Shown here: positions 6,956-14,586 of the stretch, one piece after another
Numbering within the stretch: position 1 is the first letter of the stretch
How the letters are laid out: each line of letters starts with the position of its first letter
Source of the DNA: Gammaproteobacteria bacterium
GTDB lineage: Bacteria > Pseudomonadota > Gammaproteobacteria > Chromatiales > Chromatiaceae
Assembly: GCA_015231665.1 (NCBI GenBank)
Contig: JADGBD010000024.1
Span: 1 to 14,671, forward strand
Direction of reading: 5' to 3'
Length of the DNA stretch: 14,671 nucleotides
Position numbers and translations under genes: made by a program
Notes under the pieces: generated by a model
Database searches by the model: none
The model's input: only the letters and a program-made list of their open reading frames with translations
What the model was told of the DNA's origin: nothing

Positions 6956-7015
6956 ATGCGACAGACTGATTGCCGAAGCCGCGTCGACAGGTTCGCCTCG
7001 GTACGCGGTCGATGA
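6956..7015 (+). CDS. Short upstream ORF (19 codons), coupled to the diguanylate cyclase
   Basis: ATG at 6956 follows a perfect Shine-Dalgarno and opens MRQTDCRSRVDRFASVRGR, ending at TGA 7013-7015. The stop overlaps the cyclase ATG at 7012-7014 as ATGA. The peptide is basic (six arginines) and matches no family I recognise. The arrangement suggests that translation of the membrane cyclase depends on re-initiation after this leader. Alternatives are a small conserved peptide, or an old frameshift that separated the true start from the cyclase frame. Confidence 0.45.
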   Translation: MRQTDCRSRVDRFASVRGR

Positions 7016-9909
7016 GCTTCCGCACCCGGCTTATCGCCATCGCCATGCTATTCGTGATAGGCATCGGCTTCCTGACACTGGTCACCGAGACCCAACTACA
7101 GAGCCTGGCGGATAACAACCACAGGAACCAACTGCATCAACACCAGCATCGGCAGGCCCTCGATCAGATCTTCTGGGCCTTGAATGGAACCCACGAGGCG
7201 ATCAACCGCTTTTCCCGGGACCCGTCTCTCCCGGGCGGCGAGGCCCTGCTGCTGCAGGTCCACGCCCTCCGGTCCCAGATCGAGCGGCTGATGATCCACG
7301 ATGGCGCCACGGAAGAACACCCGCAGATGGCACAAATGGTGGCGCGCCTGGCTGGCGACCAGCGACACCTGCAGAACACCGTTCAGCTTCTGGTGGAAAC
7401 CCTCAACGACCCGAGCAAGCGTTTTCCCGCGATGAACCTGATGGCCACGGAGATGTTCCCGTTGCGGCGCGACATCAACATGGCGATCGCCCTAGCCATT
7501 GGCCTTGGCAGCCTGACCGACCCGCAACAGTGGCACATCCGGGAGCAGTTCTACCGGCTCCAGCACAACTGGGAACAAGTGGTCATCGCCACGCGAAAGT
7601 TCATCGCCAACCGCTCCGGGGTTTTCGGCAGTGCCGGCACCAGCATGGAACAGGACTTCAGTGACCAACGGCAGTATACCCAGCAGATCGAGGCCCGCCT
7701 GGCACGTCTGCAACAGGAGGACGAGCGAGGCAACCTGAACCTGCAGCAGTCGGCCTCGCTGGAACAACTGATCGAGCAGGTGGCCCGCTTCGACGCCGCC
7801 TTCCTGGAGACCGCCGAGATCTACCGCTCGACCAATTGGCGCATGGATGAACCCCTGATGTCGAGCGAGGTCGAGCCGGCCATGGCGCGCCTGTGGGAAA
7901 CGCTGCTATTGATCGATGAGCACCTTAACGAGGAAGCCGTCGAGGGCATGCAGGAGGCACAGAAGGTGGCCGAGCGCACCAGCCTCTTCCTGTGGCTGTT
8001 CCTGGCCGTGGCGGCACTGGTCTCGTTGTCGTTCATCTGGGTCTACAATGCCATCATTCGCCGCCCCATGATGCACGTCGTCTCCGCCCTGGATGCCATG
8101 GCCAGCGGCGCGGAGAATCTCCAGATACCCAGGGCGCGCACGGATGAAACGGCTCGGCTGATCCACGCCTTTCAACTCATGCGCCGACAGGTCATTGCCC
8201 GCCAGCAACGTCTGCAGTCCATCCTCGACAACACCACAGACGGCATTATCACCATCGACGACCAGGGTAGCATCGAGGTCTTCAATCAGGCCGCTGAGCG
8301 CCTGTTTGGGTTCCGGTCTGCCGAGGTGGTCGGCAAGAATGTCTCACTGCTGATGCCCGAACCCGACCGTAGCCAGCACGATGCCTATATCAAACGTTAC
8401 CTCGATTCCGGCGAGGCCCGGGTGATCGGCAGCGAATTCGAACGTATGGCCTGCCGCAAGAACGGCAGTCTGTTCCCGGTTTCGATCAAGATCGCCACCT
8501 TAGTATTGGATGACAAACAGTTTTTCACCGCGATCACCGCCGACATCAGCGAACGGCGGGAACTCATCGAGCGTCTCAAACACCTGGCAGAGCGTGACCC
8601 CCTCACGGGGTTGTACAACCGGCGCTATTTCACCGAGGAACTCGGACGCGCCCAACAGCGGGTCAAGCGCGGTGGCAGCCCGATCGCGCTGCTGTTCATT
8701 GACCTGGACAACTTCAAGTACGTCAACGATACCCTGGGCCATCCAGCGGGCGACCAGGTGCTATTGGATGTCACCGGAATCTTCAAGGAACGGGCCCGCG
8801 CCGGCGACCTGATCGCCCGCCTGGGCGGTGACGAGTTCGCCATCCTGTTGTACGACGTCGCCGAATCGGAAACGTTGCGGGTCGCCGAGGATTTTCGCAA
8901 GCGCATCGCCGACTACGTGCTGGAAGCCGATGGCTACCGCATCGACATCGGCTGTTCCATCGGTCAGGCCTTCATCGACGAAGCCCGGCTGGATCTTCTC
9001 GACCCGATAAAGCAGGCCGATATTGCCTGCCACCTGGCAAAAAAGGGCGGCAAAAATCGGATCCACCAGTTTCAGCCCGAGGATGCCCAGCAAAGCCAGG
9101 CGCTGGACTTCGAACTGGGCTGGGCCAACCGCATCCGTCAAGCCCTGCAGCACGACCAGTTCAGGCTGCATTTGCACCCGGTGCTCGAAGTCAAGTCGGG
9201 CCGCGTTCACCGCTACCAGGTCGAGGCCCGCCTGGAGGATGGCGCCGGCGGCGAGATCGGCAAGGAGCAGTACGGCAAGCCCGCCGAACGCTTCGACCTG
9301 ATGGCCGACATCGATCGCTGGACACTAGAGCAGGCAGCGGCACGCCTGCAGGCGTTGCGCCGCACGGAGGCAAATACCCGCTTCGCCATCCGGCTTTCGG
9401 CTCAGACTGCGAGCCAGCCCGATGCCCTGGAGCGAATCCGGGATATCCTGGAGCGCCACCAACTGCCGGCCAGCGCGATCCTGTTCGAGTTCCTGGAAGA
9501 GGATGTGGTGCAGAACATCGCCAAGATCAAGCTGTTGACGGTGGAGCTCAACGCCCTCGGCCACACCATCTCAGTCGTCGGGATCGGCTTGAGTTCACTG
9601 CGCTTTGGTTACCTGCGCCAGTTGCCGGTAGAACTGATCCGGATCGACAAGGAAGTGATCGGCAATCTGGGCAAGGACAATTACAGCGCCCTCCTAGTGA
9701 AATTCATCATCGATGCCGGGCACGCGTTCTACAAGAATGTCGGTGCCGAGGGCGCCGATACCGATCGTGCCGTGGAGATGCTGATTGGCTTTAAGGCCGA
9801 TTGCCTCCAGGGTGCGGCCGCACACCCGTTGCCGCATGTCGCTGAGGGTTCGACGGCCCCCCAGGCTGGTGCGTCAAATAGGGGCTCGGCGATCCTGCAT
9901 AGGAAATGA
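7012..9909 (+). CDS. Membrane diguanylate cyclase: HAMP-PAS-GGDEF with degenerate EAL
   Basis: A 965-residue sensor enzyme, start taken at the ATGA junction (7012) because it gives a compact N-terminal anchor, MSFRTRLIAIAMLFVIGIGF. Membrane segments are at 6-26 and 324-348, enclosing a ~297-residue, mainly helical periplasmic domain. A HAMP-like linker (about 349-398) precedes a PAS domain (400-515). GGDEF is intact at 605-609 (ARLGGDEFAILL), with an RxxD product-inhibition site at 596-599, so c-di-GMP synthesis is predicted. The C-terminal EAL domain (about 705-950) is degenerate: EAL is E738-A-R-L, the DDFGTG segment reads VGIGLS at 856-861 with both aspartates lost, and the catalytic lysine is arginine (LIRIDKE). 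No phosphodiesterase activity is expected; it may be a GTP- or c-di-GMP-binding regulatory domain. The PAS has H456 in MPEPDRSQHDAY, aligned with the FixL haem ligand. The last ~30 residues run into helicase-remnant DNA. Confidence 0.85.
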   Translation: MSFRTRLIAIAMLFVIGIGFLTLVTETQLQSLADNNHRNQLHQHQHRQALDQIFWALNGTHEAINRFSRDPSLPGGEALLLQVHALRSQIERLMIHDGATEEHPQMAQMVARLAGDQRHLQNTVQLLVETLNDPSKRFPAMNLMATEMFPLRRDINMAIALAIGLGSLTDPQQWHIREQFYRLQHNWEQVVIATRKFIANRSGVFGSAGTSMEQDFSDQRQYTQQIEARLARLQQEDERGNLNLQQSASLEQLIEQVARFDAAFLETAEIYRSTNWRMDEPLMSSEVEPAMARLWETLLLIDEHLNEEAVEGMQEAQKVAERTSLFLWLFLAVAALVSLSFIWVYNAIIRRPMMHVVSALDAMASGAENLQIPRARTDETARLIHAFQLMRRQVIARQQRLQSILDNTTDGIITIDDQGSIEVFNQAAERLFGFRSAEVVGKNVSLLMPEPDRSQHDAYIKRYLDSGEARVIGSEFERMACRKNGSLFPVSIKIATLVLDDKQFFTAITADISERRELIERLKHLAERDPLTGLYNRRYFTEELGRAQQRVKRGGSPIALLFIDLDNFKYVNDTLGHPAGDQVLLDVTGIFKERARAGDLIARLGGDEFAILLYDVAESETLRVAEDFRKRIADYVLEADGYRIDIGCSIGQAFIDEARLDLLDPIKQADIACHLAKKGGKNRIHQFQPEDAQQSQALDFELGWANRIRQALQHDQFRLHLHPVLEVKSGRVHRYQVEARLEDGAGGEIGKEQYGKPAERFDLMADIDRWTLEQAAARLQALRRTEANTRFAIRLSAQTASQPDALERIRDILERHQLPASAILFEFLEEDVVQNIAKIKLLTVELNALGHTISVVGIGLSSLRFGYLRQLPVELIRIDKEVIGNLGKDNYSALLVKFIIDAGHAFYKNVGAEGADTDRAVEMLIGFKADCLQGAAAHPLPHVAEGSTAPQAGASNRGSAILHRK

Positions 9910-10528
9910 AAAGCCCTTTGATTGCCCGTGTAGCGGCCACATGCAAGAGTGCCCGTTCGTTCAGGTCCCGCTGTCGTGCCTCGACGGGGTCCTCGGTGCC
10001 TGAGGTGGCGGCATTCAGGGGGATCACACCCTCGTTCACGCCAACAATAAATACATAACGAAATTCCAGGCCCTTGACTCTATGCATGGTGGCCAGGCGA
10101 ATGCCCGGGGTATTGCGGTTGTCGTTTTGCTGTTCGAGTACCCAGGTATCTAGCCCGTGCTGCTGCAGTTGCTGGGCAAACTGGTCGCGCAGGCGCTTGG
10201 TGCGCGCGGTGACCCAGATGTTCTGCATGGCCTCGCCTACATCGATCAGCTGGCGGATTTTTGCTGCAACCTCGCTAACCTCGTCGCTGAGAGAAGCAAA
10301 GGGCAGAATCCTGGGATCCTCCCCGTGCATCAGGCTGCGATAGCCAGAGATGGAGTCCTCGCCACCGTCGAGGTCATCAACGGCAATATTTTCCAGAACG
10401 GAGGTGGCGAAACGCCGGGTTTCTTCCGTAGTACGGTAGTTGATGCGCAGTTTGCGGCTACGGCCGACAATCTTGATGCCGCAATTGCCCATGCTGGCCT
10501 TGCGTCGGTAGATGCGTTGATGGCCGTC
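9875..10528 (-). pseudogene. UvrD/Rep-like superfamily 1 helicase, C-terminal fragment
   Basis: About 218 codons encode the C-terminal half of an SF1A helicase. They begin DGHQRIYRRK at 10528, continue RSRKLRINYRTTEETRRFA (motif IV region), then LATMHRVKGLEFRYVFIVG (motif V), and end with LLHVAATRAIKGLFISYAG (motif VI) near SPSPYL at 9875. Walker A and B motifs, expected several hundred residues earlier, are absent. A longer open frame continues on both sides (to 11125 and 9791), but outside 9875-10528 it is only the antisense of other genes. Loss of the front half coincides exactly with the start of an IS91-family transposase fragment on the other strand, suggesting disruption by that element or by a rearrangement. 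Without the ATPase motifs no helicase activity is possible. Confidence 0.8.
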
Positions 10529-10735
10529 CAACCGCAGGGATGCGTCCCCGCCCCTTACCACCCACGTTGCCCCGCCGGCACCCCGCTCTACCGGACGGTG
10601 CAAAACCACCTCGAGATCTTCCTCGCCCTGTGCCGCGACGACTGGGAAGAAGAGCGCGTCTCGCCTAACGCCGAACGGGAACTGCGGCGATTTCTGGATT
10701 GCGGCATCCTGGCCTAGGGGTTCGACCGCGCCCCG
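10520..10735 (+). mobile_element. IS91-family transposase, N-terminal fragment
   Basis: An ATG at 10520 opens a 65-codon frame whose second half has the N-terminal signature of IS91-type (zinc-binding) transposases: YHPRCPAGTPLYRTVQNHLE, then ERELRRFLDCGILA. A TAG at 10715-10717 falls where the family continues with HGFxRxRC; the next codons, GFDRA, appear to resume the family sequence briefly before the frame stops again. The cysteine zinc motifs, the catalytic tyrosine and all downstream parts are missing. Intact members are roughly 350-450 residues and act by rolling-circle transposition. Only a relic remains; no element ends were identified. Confidence 0.7.
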
Positions 10736-10845
10736 GGAAGGCGGGATGCTTCGGCGTAGGCGGTTGGATTTCCTATCCTTTTTACCATGCTGGGCAGAAT
10801 TGTGCGGATAGAGCCTATACTCATAAAAATAAAGTAAGCAATTGT
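10736..10845 (+). promoter_or_regulatory. Upstream region of the lipoprotein/GGDEF-EAL operon
   Basis: This gap must hold the promoter if the operon is autonomous. A TATACT hexamer at 10816-10821 is a fair -10 box about 40 nt upstream of the GTG start, but no good -35 lies 16-18 bp before it. The preceding stretch is the tail of the transposase relic and a T-run at about 10780-10783. No operator-like repeat was found. Confidence 0.3.
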
Positions 10846-10859
10846 GGAGGAGCGTCGGC

Positions 10860-12332
10860 GTGCCAAATCGCGCGATCATTATCCTTGTGTTGCTGCTGTC
10901 GGCCTGCAGTGAGTCCACTCCGCCCGCAACAACACAAGACGGGCGTCTCTTCGCAGGGCGCTCCATCATGGTCATTGCACCCAGACTCGATGCCGGGCTG
11001 ATCAGCGGCCCTATCCTGGACCAAGCGGAGCGTTTCGGCGAACAGACCGGCGCCTCCATCCGGGTGGTGACCCCAGGCTGGAACGAGACAGCGGAGAAGA
11101 TCCATGCCTCCCTCGATAGCCCCACTGCCCACTACGATGTCTACGTGGTCACCACAAGCTGGCTCGGGTCACTGTTTGCCGCCGATGCGGTGGCCGAACT
11201 GCCACCTCGGGTGATGGAGCAGATCGACTGGCAGGACGTGCTGCCCATCTATCGGGACAACCTGCTGACCTGGAACTCCCGACCCTATGCGCTGCCCTAC
11301 GACGGCGACACCGTGACCCTCTACTATCGTCGTGACTTGCTGGAAGACCCCGGCCATCGGGCGGCGTTCGAGGCCCGCTTCGGTTACCCGCTGCGTGCCC
11401 CGGCCACCTGGCGCGAGGTACACGAAATCGCCGACTTCTTCACCGGCTGGGACTGGAGCGGCGATGGCGAGCCGGACTACGGTCTGGTTGGCAACCGCAA
11501 GGTCGACGGCTCGGCCATGCTCATTTTTCTCTCCCGCGCTGCCGCCTATGCGCGTCACCCGGATGATCCCGCCTTCTATTTCGACCCGCTCGACATGACT
11601 CCCCGCATAGACAATCCGGGCTTCGTGCGTGCCCTGGCCGAGTATGTCGAGGCGCTCGACCATGGCCCTCCGGGCATGAGCAACTTCGCTGGCAACGATG
11701 TGCGCGCCCATTTCATCGCCGGTTGCTGCGCCCTGGCGGTCGACTGGGCCAATATCGGCATCATGGCCGAGAGTGCCGAGGCCTCGCGCGTGCGCGGACG
11801 GGTTGGGTACGCCCCGCTGCCGGGAGCGGACGAGGTCTGGAACAGCGCCGAGGGCAGTTGGGAACAACGGCCGAATCGGGTTGCTTCCATGGTGGGCAAC
11901 TATCTGTTTCTGGTCAGCCGGCACAGCAGGGACCCTGAACTCGCCTTCGCCTTCGCCGCCCACATGACCTCGCGTGAGATGACCGCGCGGTTGGTGGTGA
12001 CGCCGAGCACCGGCATCAACCCCTCGCGCCTGTCGCATCTCGATGACTCCCCCGCATGGGAGGGAATCGGCTTCTCCCACGAGGCGGCGGAACGCTATCT
12101 GGGCATGATACGGAGTGCGCTGGCCAGTCAGAGCGTCATCTTCGATGTGCGTATCCCGGGTTCCGCGCGCTACTATGCCAGCCTCGATCAGGCCATCATG
12201 CGTGCGCTACGCGGTGAACAGAGTCCGCAGGAGGCGCTTTCCCAGGCGGCGCAGGAATGGCAGGTCCTGACCAATGAACTTGGCCGGGAGTCACAGATCC
12301 GCCTGCATGCCGCTTCCCTCAACCAGCGCTGA
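10860..12332 (+). CDS. Family 1 (sugar-type) extracellular solute-binding lipoprotein
   Basis: A 490-residue lipoprotein. The start is GTG at 10860, because AGGAG (10848-10852) sits 7 nt upstream and the product then begins with a compact lipoprotein signal, MPNRAIIILVLLLSAC, with lipobox LSAC and modified C16. The mature part follows the SBP_bac_1 plan: a first lobe with HYDVYVVTTSWLGSLFAADA, hinge-like ALPYDGDTVTLYYRRDLLED, PATWREVHEIADFF, and a C-terminal ASMVGNYLFLVSRHSRDPEL typical of the family. Ligands of relatives are sugars, oligosaccharides or sugar alcohols. No permease or ATPase gene adjoins it; the gene instead runs, after 7 nt, into a membrane GGDEF-EAL gene. It is therefore more likely a periplasmic ligand sensor feeding c-di-GMP signalling than a transport component, as NspS does for MbaA in Vibrio cholerae. 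That functional reading is inference. Confidence 0.85.
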   Translation: MPNRAIIILVLLLSACSESTPPATTQDGRLFAGRSIMVIAPRLDAGLISGPILDQAERFGEQTGASIRVVTPGWNETAEKIHASLDSPTAHYDVYVVTTSWLGSLFAADAVAELPPRVMEQIDWQDVLPIYRDNLLTWNSRPYALPYDGDTVTLYYRRDLLEDPGHRAAFEARFGYPLRAPATWREVHEIADFFTGWDWSGDGEPDYGLVGNRKVDGSAMLIFLSRAAAYARHPDDPAFYFDPLDMTPRIDNPGFVRALAEYVEALDHGPPGMSNFAGNDVRAHFIAGCCALAVDWANIGIMAESAEASRVRGRVGYAPLPGADEVWNSAEGSWEQRPNRVASMVGNYLFLVSRHSRDPELAFAFAAHMTSREMTARLVVTPSTGINPSRLSHLDDSPAWEGIGFSHEAAERYLGMIRSALASQSVIFDVRIPGSARYYASLDQAIMRALRGEQSPQEALSQAAQEWQVLTNELGRESQIRLHAASLNQR

Positions 12333-12339
12333 TGCCCTC

Positions 12340-14436
12340 ATGACAGGCAGTAAATCGATTCAACGAATGACTCTCTGGCCGGTAAAGCCGCATGCGCGTA
12401 ACATCAAGCGGCTTTCGCGTATCGGCTTCTTCGCGCTGCTGTGCGGTCTGCTCGTCAGCCTCGCGGTGTTGGCCTGGCTGCTCGAGGGGCACCGGCACTT
12501 GCGCCACGAGGGACAGGTGGTCAACCAGGCCTTCGGCAGCATGCTCGCCTTGCACGGTGGCACCGAGCATCTGCTCACTTCAGCGCGCATCCATGAGCAC
12601 AGAGTGATCTGGGTACAGCAGCGGGATCGGTTCGAAGCCGATCTCGCGCGGCTGCATGGGCTGCTCCAGGGCGATCCTCAGGTCAACGAGATCGTTCGCC
12701 TGTGGCAGGTGGTACGTGGGGATGTGCGCGATATCAATCACCGGCTCGAGCAGGACTACTTTCATCCGGTCGAGATGCAGGACAAGTCGATCCTGCGCCG
12801 TCTCGGCGAGAGTTTTGGCAGCAACGAATCCAGCGCCCGCTATGTCGCGCTCAAGCAGGTTGCCGACAGTCTCACCTATGTCATCCAATACCAGGGCTTC
12901 ATGCTCGAGGAGTTCCGCCGCCTGATGAAAGGTCACACCGCGGCGGAGCAGCAGCGCTTCATGGCCATTCACCGGCTCAGCCTGCTGCTGCCAGGGGCAA
13001 TTTGGCTGGCGATGCTTGCCTTCGTTCTGCTCATCGGGCGCTTGATCGGGCGGGTCGAGGGCGAGTTGCTCGACACCCAGACGACGCTGCGGAAATCCCT
13101 CGAAACGCTTGAGCAACAGCGCAGCGAGCTCGACTACATGGCCCACCACGACACCCTGACCAGCCTGGCCAACCGACTCATGCTGCACGACCGCCTCGTT
13201 GCCGCCATTCAGCGGGCCAAACGCAACGGGCGCATGGTCGCCGTGCTGTTCATCGACCTTGATCGCTTCAAGCATGTCAATGACTCCTTTGGGCACGGCG
13301 TCGGAGATGAATTGCTGAGACAGGTTGCCGAACGTCTGCGCGGCTCCCTGCGCGAGCCGGATACCATCGCCCGTCTCGGTGGTGACGAGTTTGTCGTCAT
13401 GCTCGAGGAGATCGAAGCCCCCTTGTCGGTGGCCCATGTCGCCGGCACCATCATTGAGTTGCTGCAGGCGCCGCACCTGATCGGTGATCGCGAACTCTTC
13501 ATCACCACCAGTATAGGTATCAGCCTGTTTCCTCAGGACTCCGACCAGGCCGAACAGCTCCTGCGCAATGCGGACAGCGCCATGTATCGCGCCAAGCAGG
13601 AGGGGCGCAACACCTTCCATTTCTACACCGCCGACATGACGGAAGAGGCCTACCGGCGCATTACCCTCGAGACCCAGCTGCGTCAGGCCAGGGTGCGCGA
13701 CGAACTTGAGGTCTACTATCAGCCGCAGATCGATGCGCGCAACGGCATATTTACTGGGATGGAAGCCCTGATCCGCTGGAATCACCCCCAGCGGGGCCTG
13801 CTCACGCCAGCCCACTTCATCGAGCTGGCCGAAGAGACCGGCCTCATCGGCACGATCGGCGAGTGGGTGTTGTGTGAGTCGACGCGCCAGTTCGCCGACT
13901 GGTACGCGCGCGGCCTCAACCCTGGCGTCCTCGCCGTCAATCTGGCCGGCAAGCAGCTGCTTCAGGCCGATCTGTTCGAACGCATCGTGCACACCCTGAA
14001 CGCGAACGCGTGCTTGCCACAGTGGCTGGAGCTGGAAGTGACCGAAGGTTTCGTCATGCTGCGTCCAGACGAGACCATCGGCGTGCTCCGGCGCCTGCGC
14101 GAATACGGCATCAAGCTGGCGATCGACGACTTCGGTACCGGTTACTCCTCACTCGCCTACCTCAAGCGCCTGCCCATCACCAAGCTGAAAATCGACAAGT
14201 CCTTTGTTCTCGACCTGCCGTTTGACAGCGAGAGCAATGCCATAGTCCGAACCATCATCGGACTCGCCAATACCCTCGGGCTCGATGTCATCGCCGAAGG
14301 GGTCGAAGGGCAGGAGCAGTGCAGGTACCTGCTGCAGCAGGGATGTGAGTTGGTCCAGGGCTATTACTACGGCAAGCCGATGCCGGCCCGAGAGATGGAA
14401 CGCATGCTCGAGCGGCGGAACATCCAGCCCTGCTGA
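12340..14436 (+). CDS. Membrane GGDEF-EAL c-di-GMP enzyme, partner of the solute-binding lipoprotein
   Basis: A 698-residue protein. The ATG at 12340 lies 7 nt after the lipoprotein stop; in-frame starts further upstream would fall inside that gene, and a second ATG at 12367 is possible. Membrane segments at 27-48 and 213-236 enclose a ~165-residue helical periplasmic domain; a coiled-coil-like linker (about 240-265) follows. GGDEF is intact at 347-351 (ARLGGDEFVVML) with an RxxD inhibition site at 338-341 (REPD). EAL also looks active: E475-A-L (GMEALIRW), N534, E566/E569 (LELEVTEG), D596-D597 (IDDFGTGYSSL), K617 (LKIDK), E653 (IAEGVE) and Q673 (VQGYYYGKPMP). Both synthesis and hydrolysis of c-di-GMP are therefore possible, with the net direction probably set by the periplasmic domain and its lipoprotein partner. 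The domain plan matches MbaA-type proteins. Confidence 0.9.
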   Translation: MTGSKSIQRMTLWPVKPHARNIKRLSRIGFFALLCGLLVSLAVLAWLLEGHRHLRHEGQVVNQAFGSMLALHGGTEHLLTSARIHEHRVIWVQQRDRFEADLARLHGLLQGDPQVNEIVRLWQVVRGDVRDINHRLEQDYFHPVEMQDKSILRRLGESFGSNESSARYVALKQVADSLTYVIQYQGFMLEEFRRLMKGHTAAEQQRFMAIHRLSLLLPGAIWLAMLAFVLLIGRLIGRVEGELLDTQTTLRKSLETLEQQRSELDYMAHHDTLTSLANRLMLHDRLVAAIQRAKRNGRMVAVLFIDLDRFKHVNDSFGHGVGDELLRQVAERLRGSLREPDTIARLGGDEFVVMLEEIEAPLSVAHVAGTIIELLQAPHLIGDRELFITTSIGISLFPQDSDQAEQLLRNADSAMYRAKQEGRNTFHFYTADMTEEAYRRITLETQLRQARVRDELEVYYQPQIDARNGIFTGMEALIRWNHPQRGLLTPAHFIELAEETGLIGTIGEWVLCESTRQFADWYARGLNPGVLAVNLAGKQLLQADLFERIVHTLNANACLPQWLELEVTEGFVMLRPDETIGVLRRLREYGIKLAIDDFGTGYSSLAYLKRLPITKLKIDKSFVLDLPFDSESNAIVRTIIGLANTLGLDVIAEGVEGQEQCRYLLQQGCELVQGYYYGKPMPAREMERMLERRNIQPC

Positions 14437-14473
14437 GAGAAAAGGATCGGGTCGTGCCTTGCGACATTTCTCT
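14436..14473 (+). terminator. Nested stem-loop directly after the GGDEF-EAL stop codon
   Basis: AGAGAAA (14436-14442) can pair with TTTCTCT (14467-14473), and inside it GTCG (14451-14454) with CGAC (14462-14465) around a 7-nt loop. The outer stem starts at the last base of the TGA. No T-run follows, so it is at best a weak intrinsic terminator; it may instead protect the 3' end. Confidence 0.35.
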
Positions 14474-14531
14474 GAGAACGGATTGCCAGTCCGGAGCTGG
14501 CCTGAGCGTGAAGAAGTGCATGTAGGCTGAC

Positions 14532-14564
14532 CCTTGCCATGGCATGACGTAAGGCAAGATCTGT
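14532..14564. repeat. Inverted repeat next to the right-edge gene
   Basis: CTTGCC (14533-14538) and GGCAAG (14553-14558) are inverted around 14 nt that include the rest of the palindrome TGCCATGGCA (14535-14544). The right arm runs into AGATCTGTCCCC, a string that from memory occurs near REP-type and transposase-associated repeats in gammaproteobacteria. Element ends cannot be defined within the window. Confidence 0.3.
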
Positions 14565-14586
14565 CCCCGATCGCTTTGCTGCGGGA

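Noticed and set aside
6078..7115. 345-codon plus-strand open frame
   Set aside because: It is opposite the DUF429 frame for most of its length and then overlaps the cyclase start in another frame; no family signature is seen.
9791..11125. 444-codon minus-strand open frame as a complete gene
   Set aside because: Only about 218 codons (9875-10528) resemble a helicase. The upstream part is antisense to the transposase relic and the lipoprotein gene, and the downstream part is antisense to the cyclase.
11169..12080. 303-codon minus-strand open frame
   Set aside because: Antisense of the solute-binding lipoprotein; composition is a high-GC shadow and no domain is recognisable.
12580..13992. 470-codon minus-strand open frame
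   Set aside because: It is the antisense shadow of the GGDEF-EAL gene, whose motifs on the plus strand are unambiguous.
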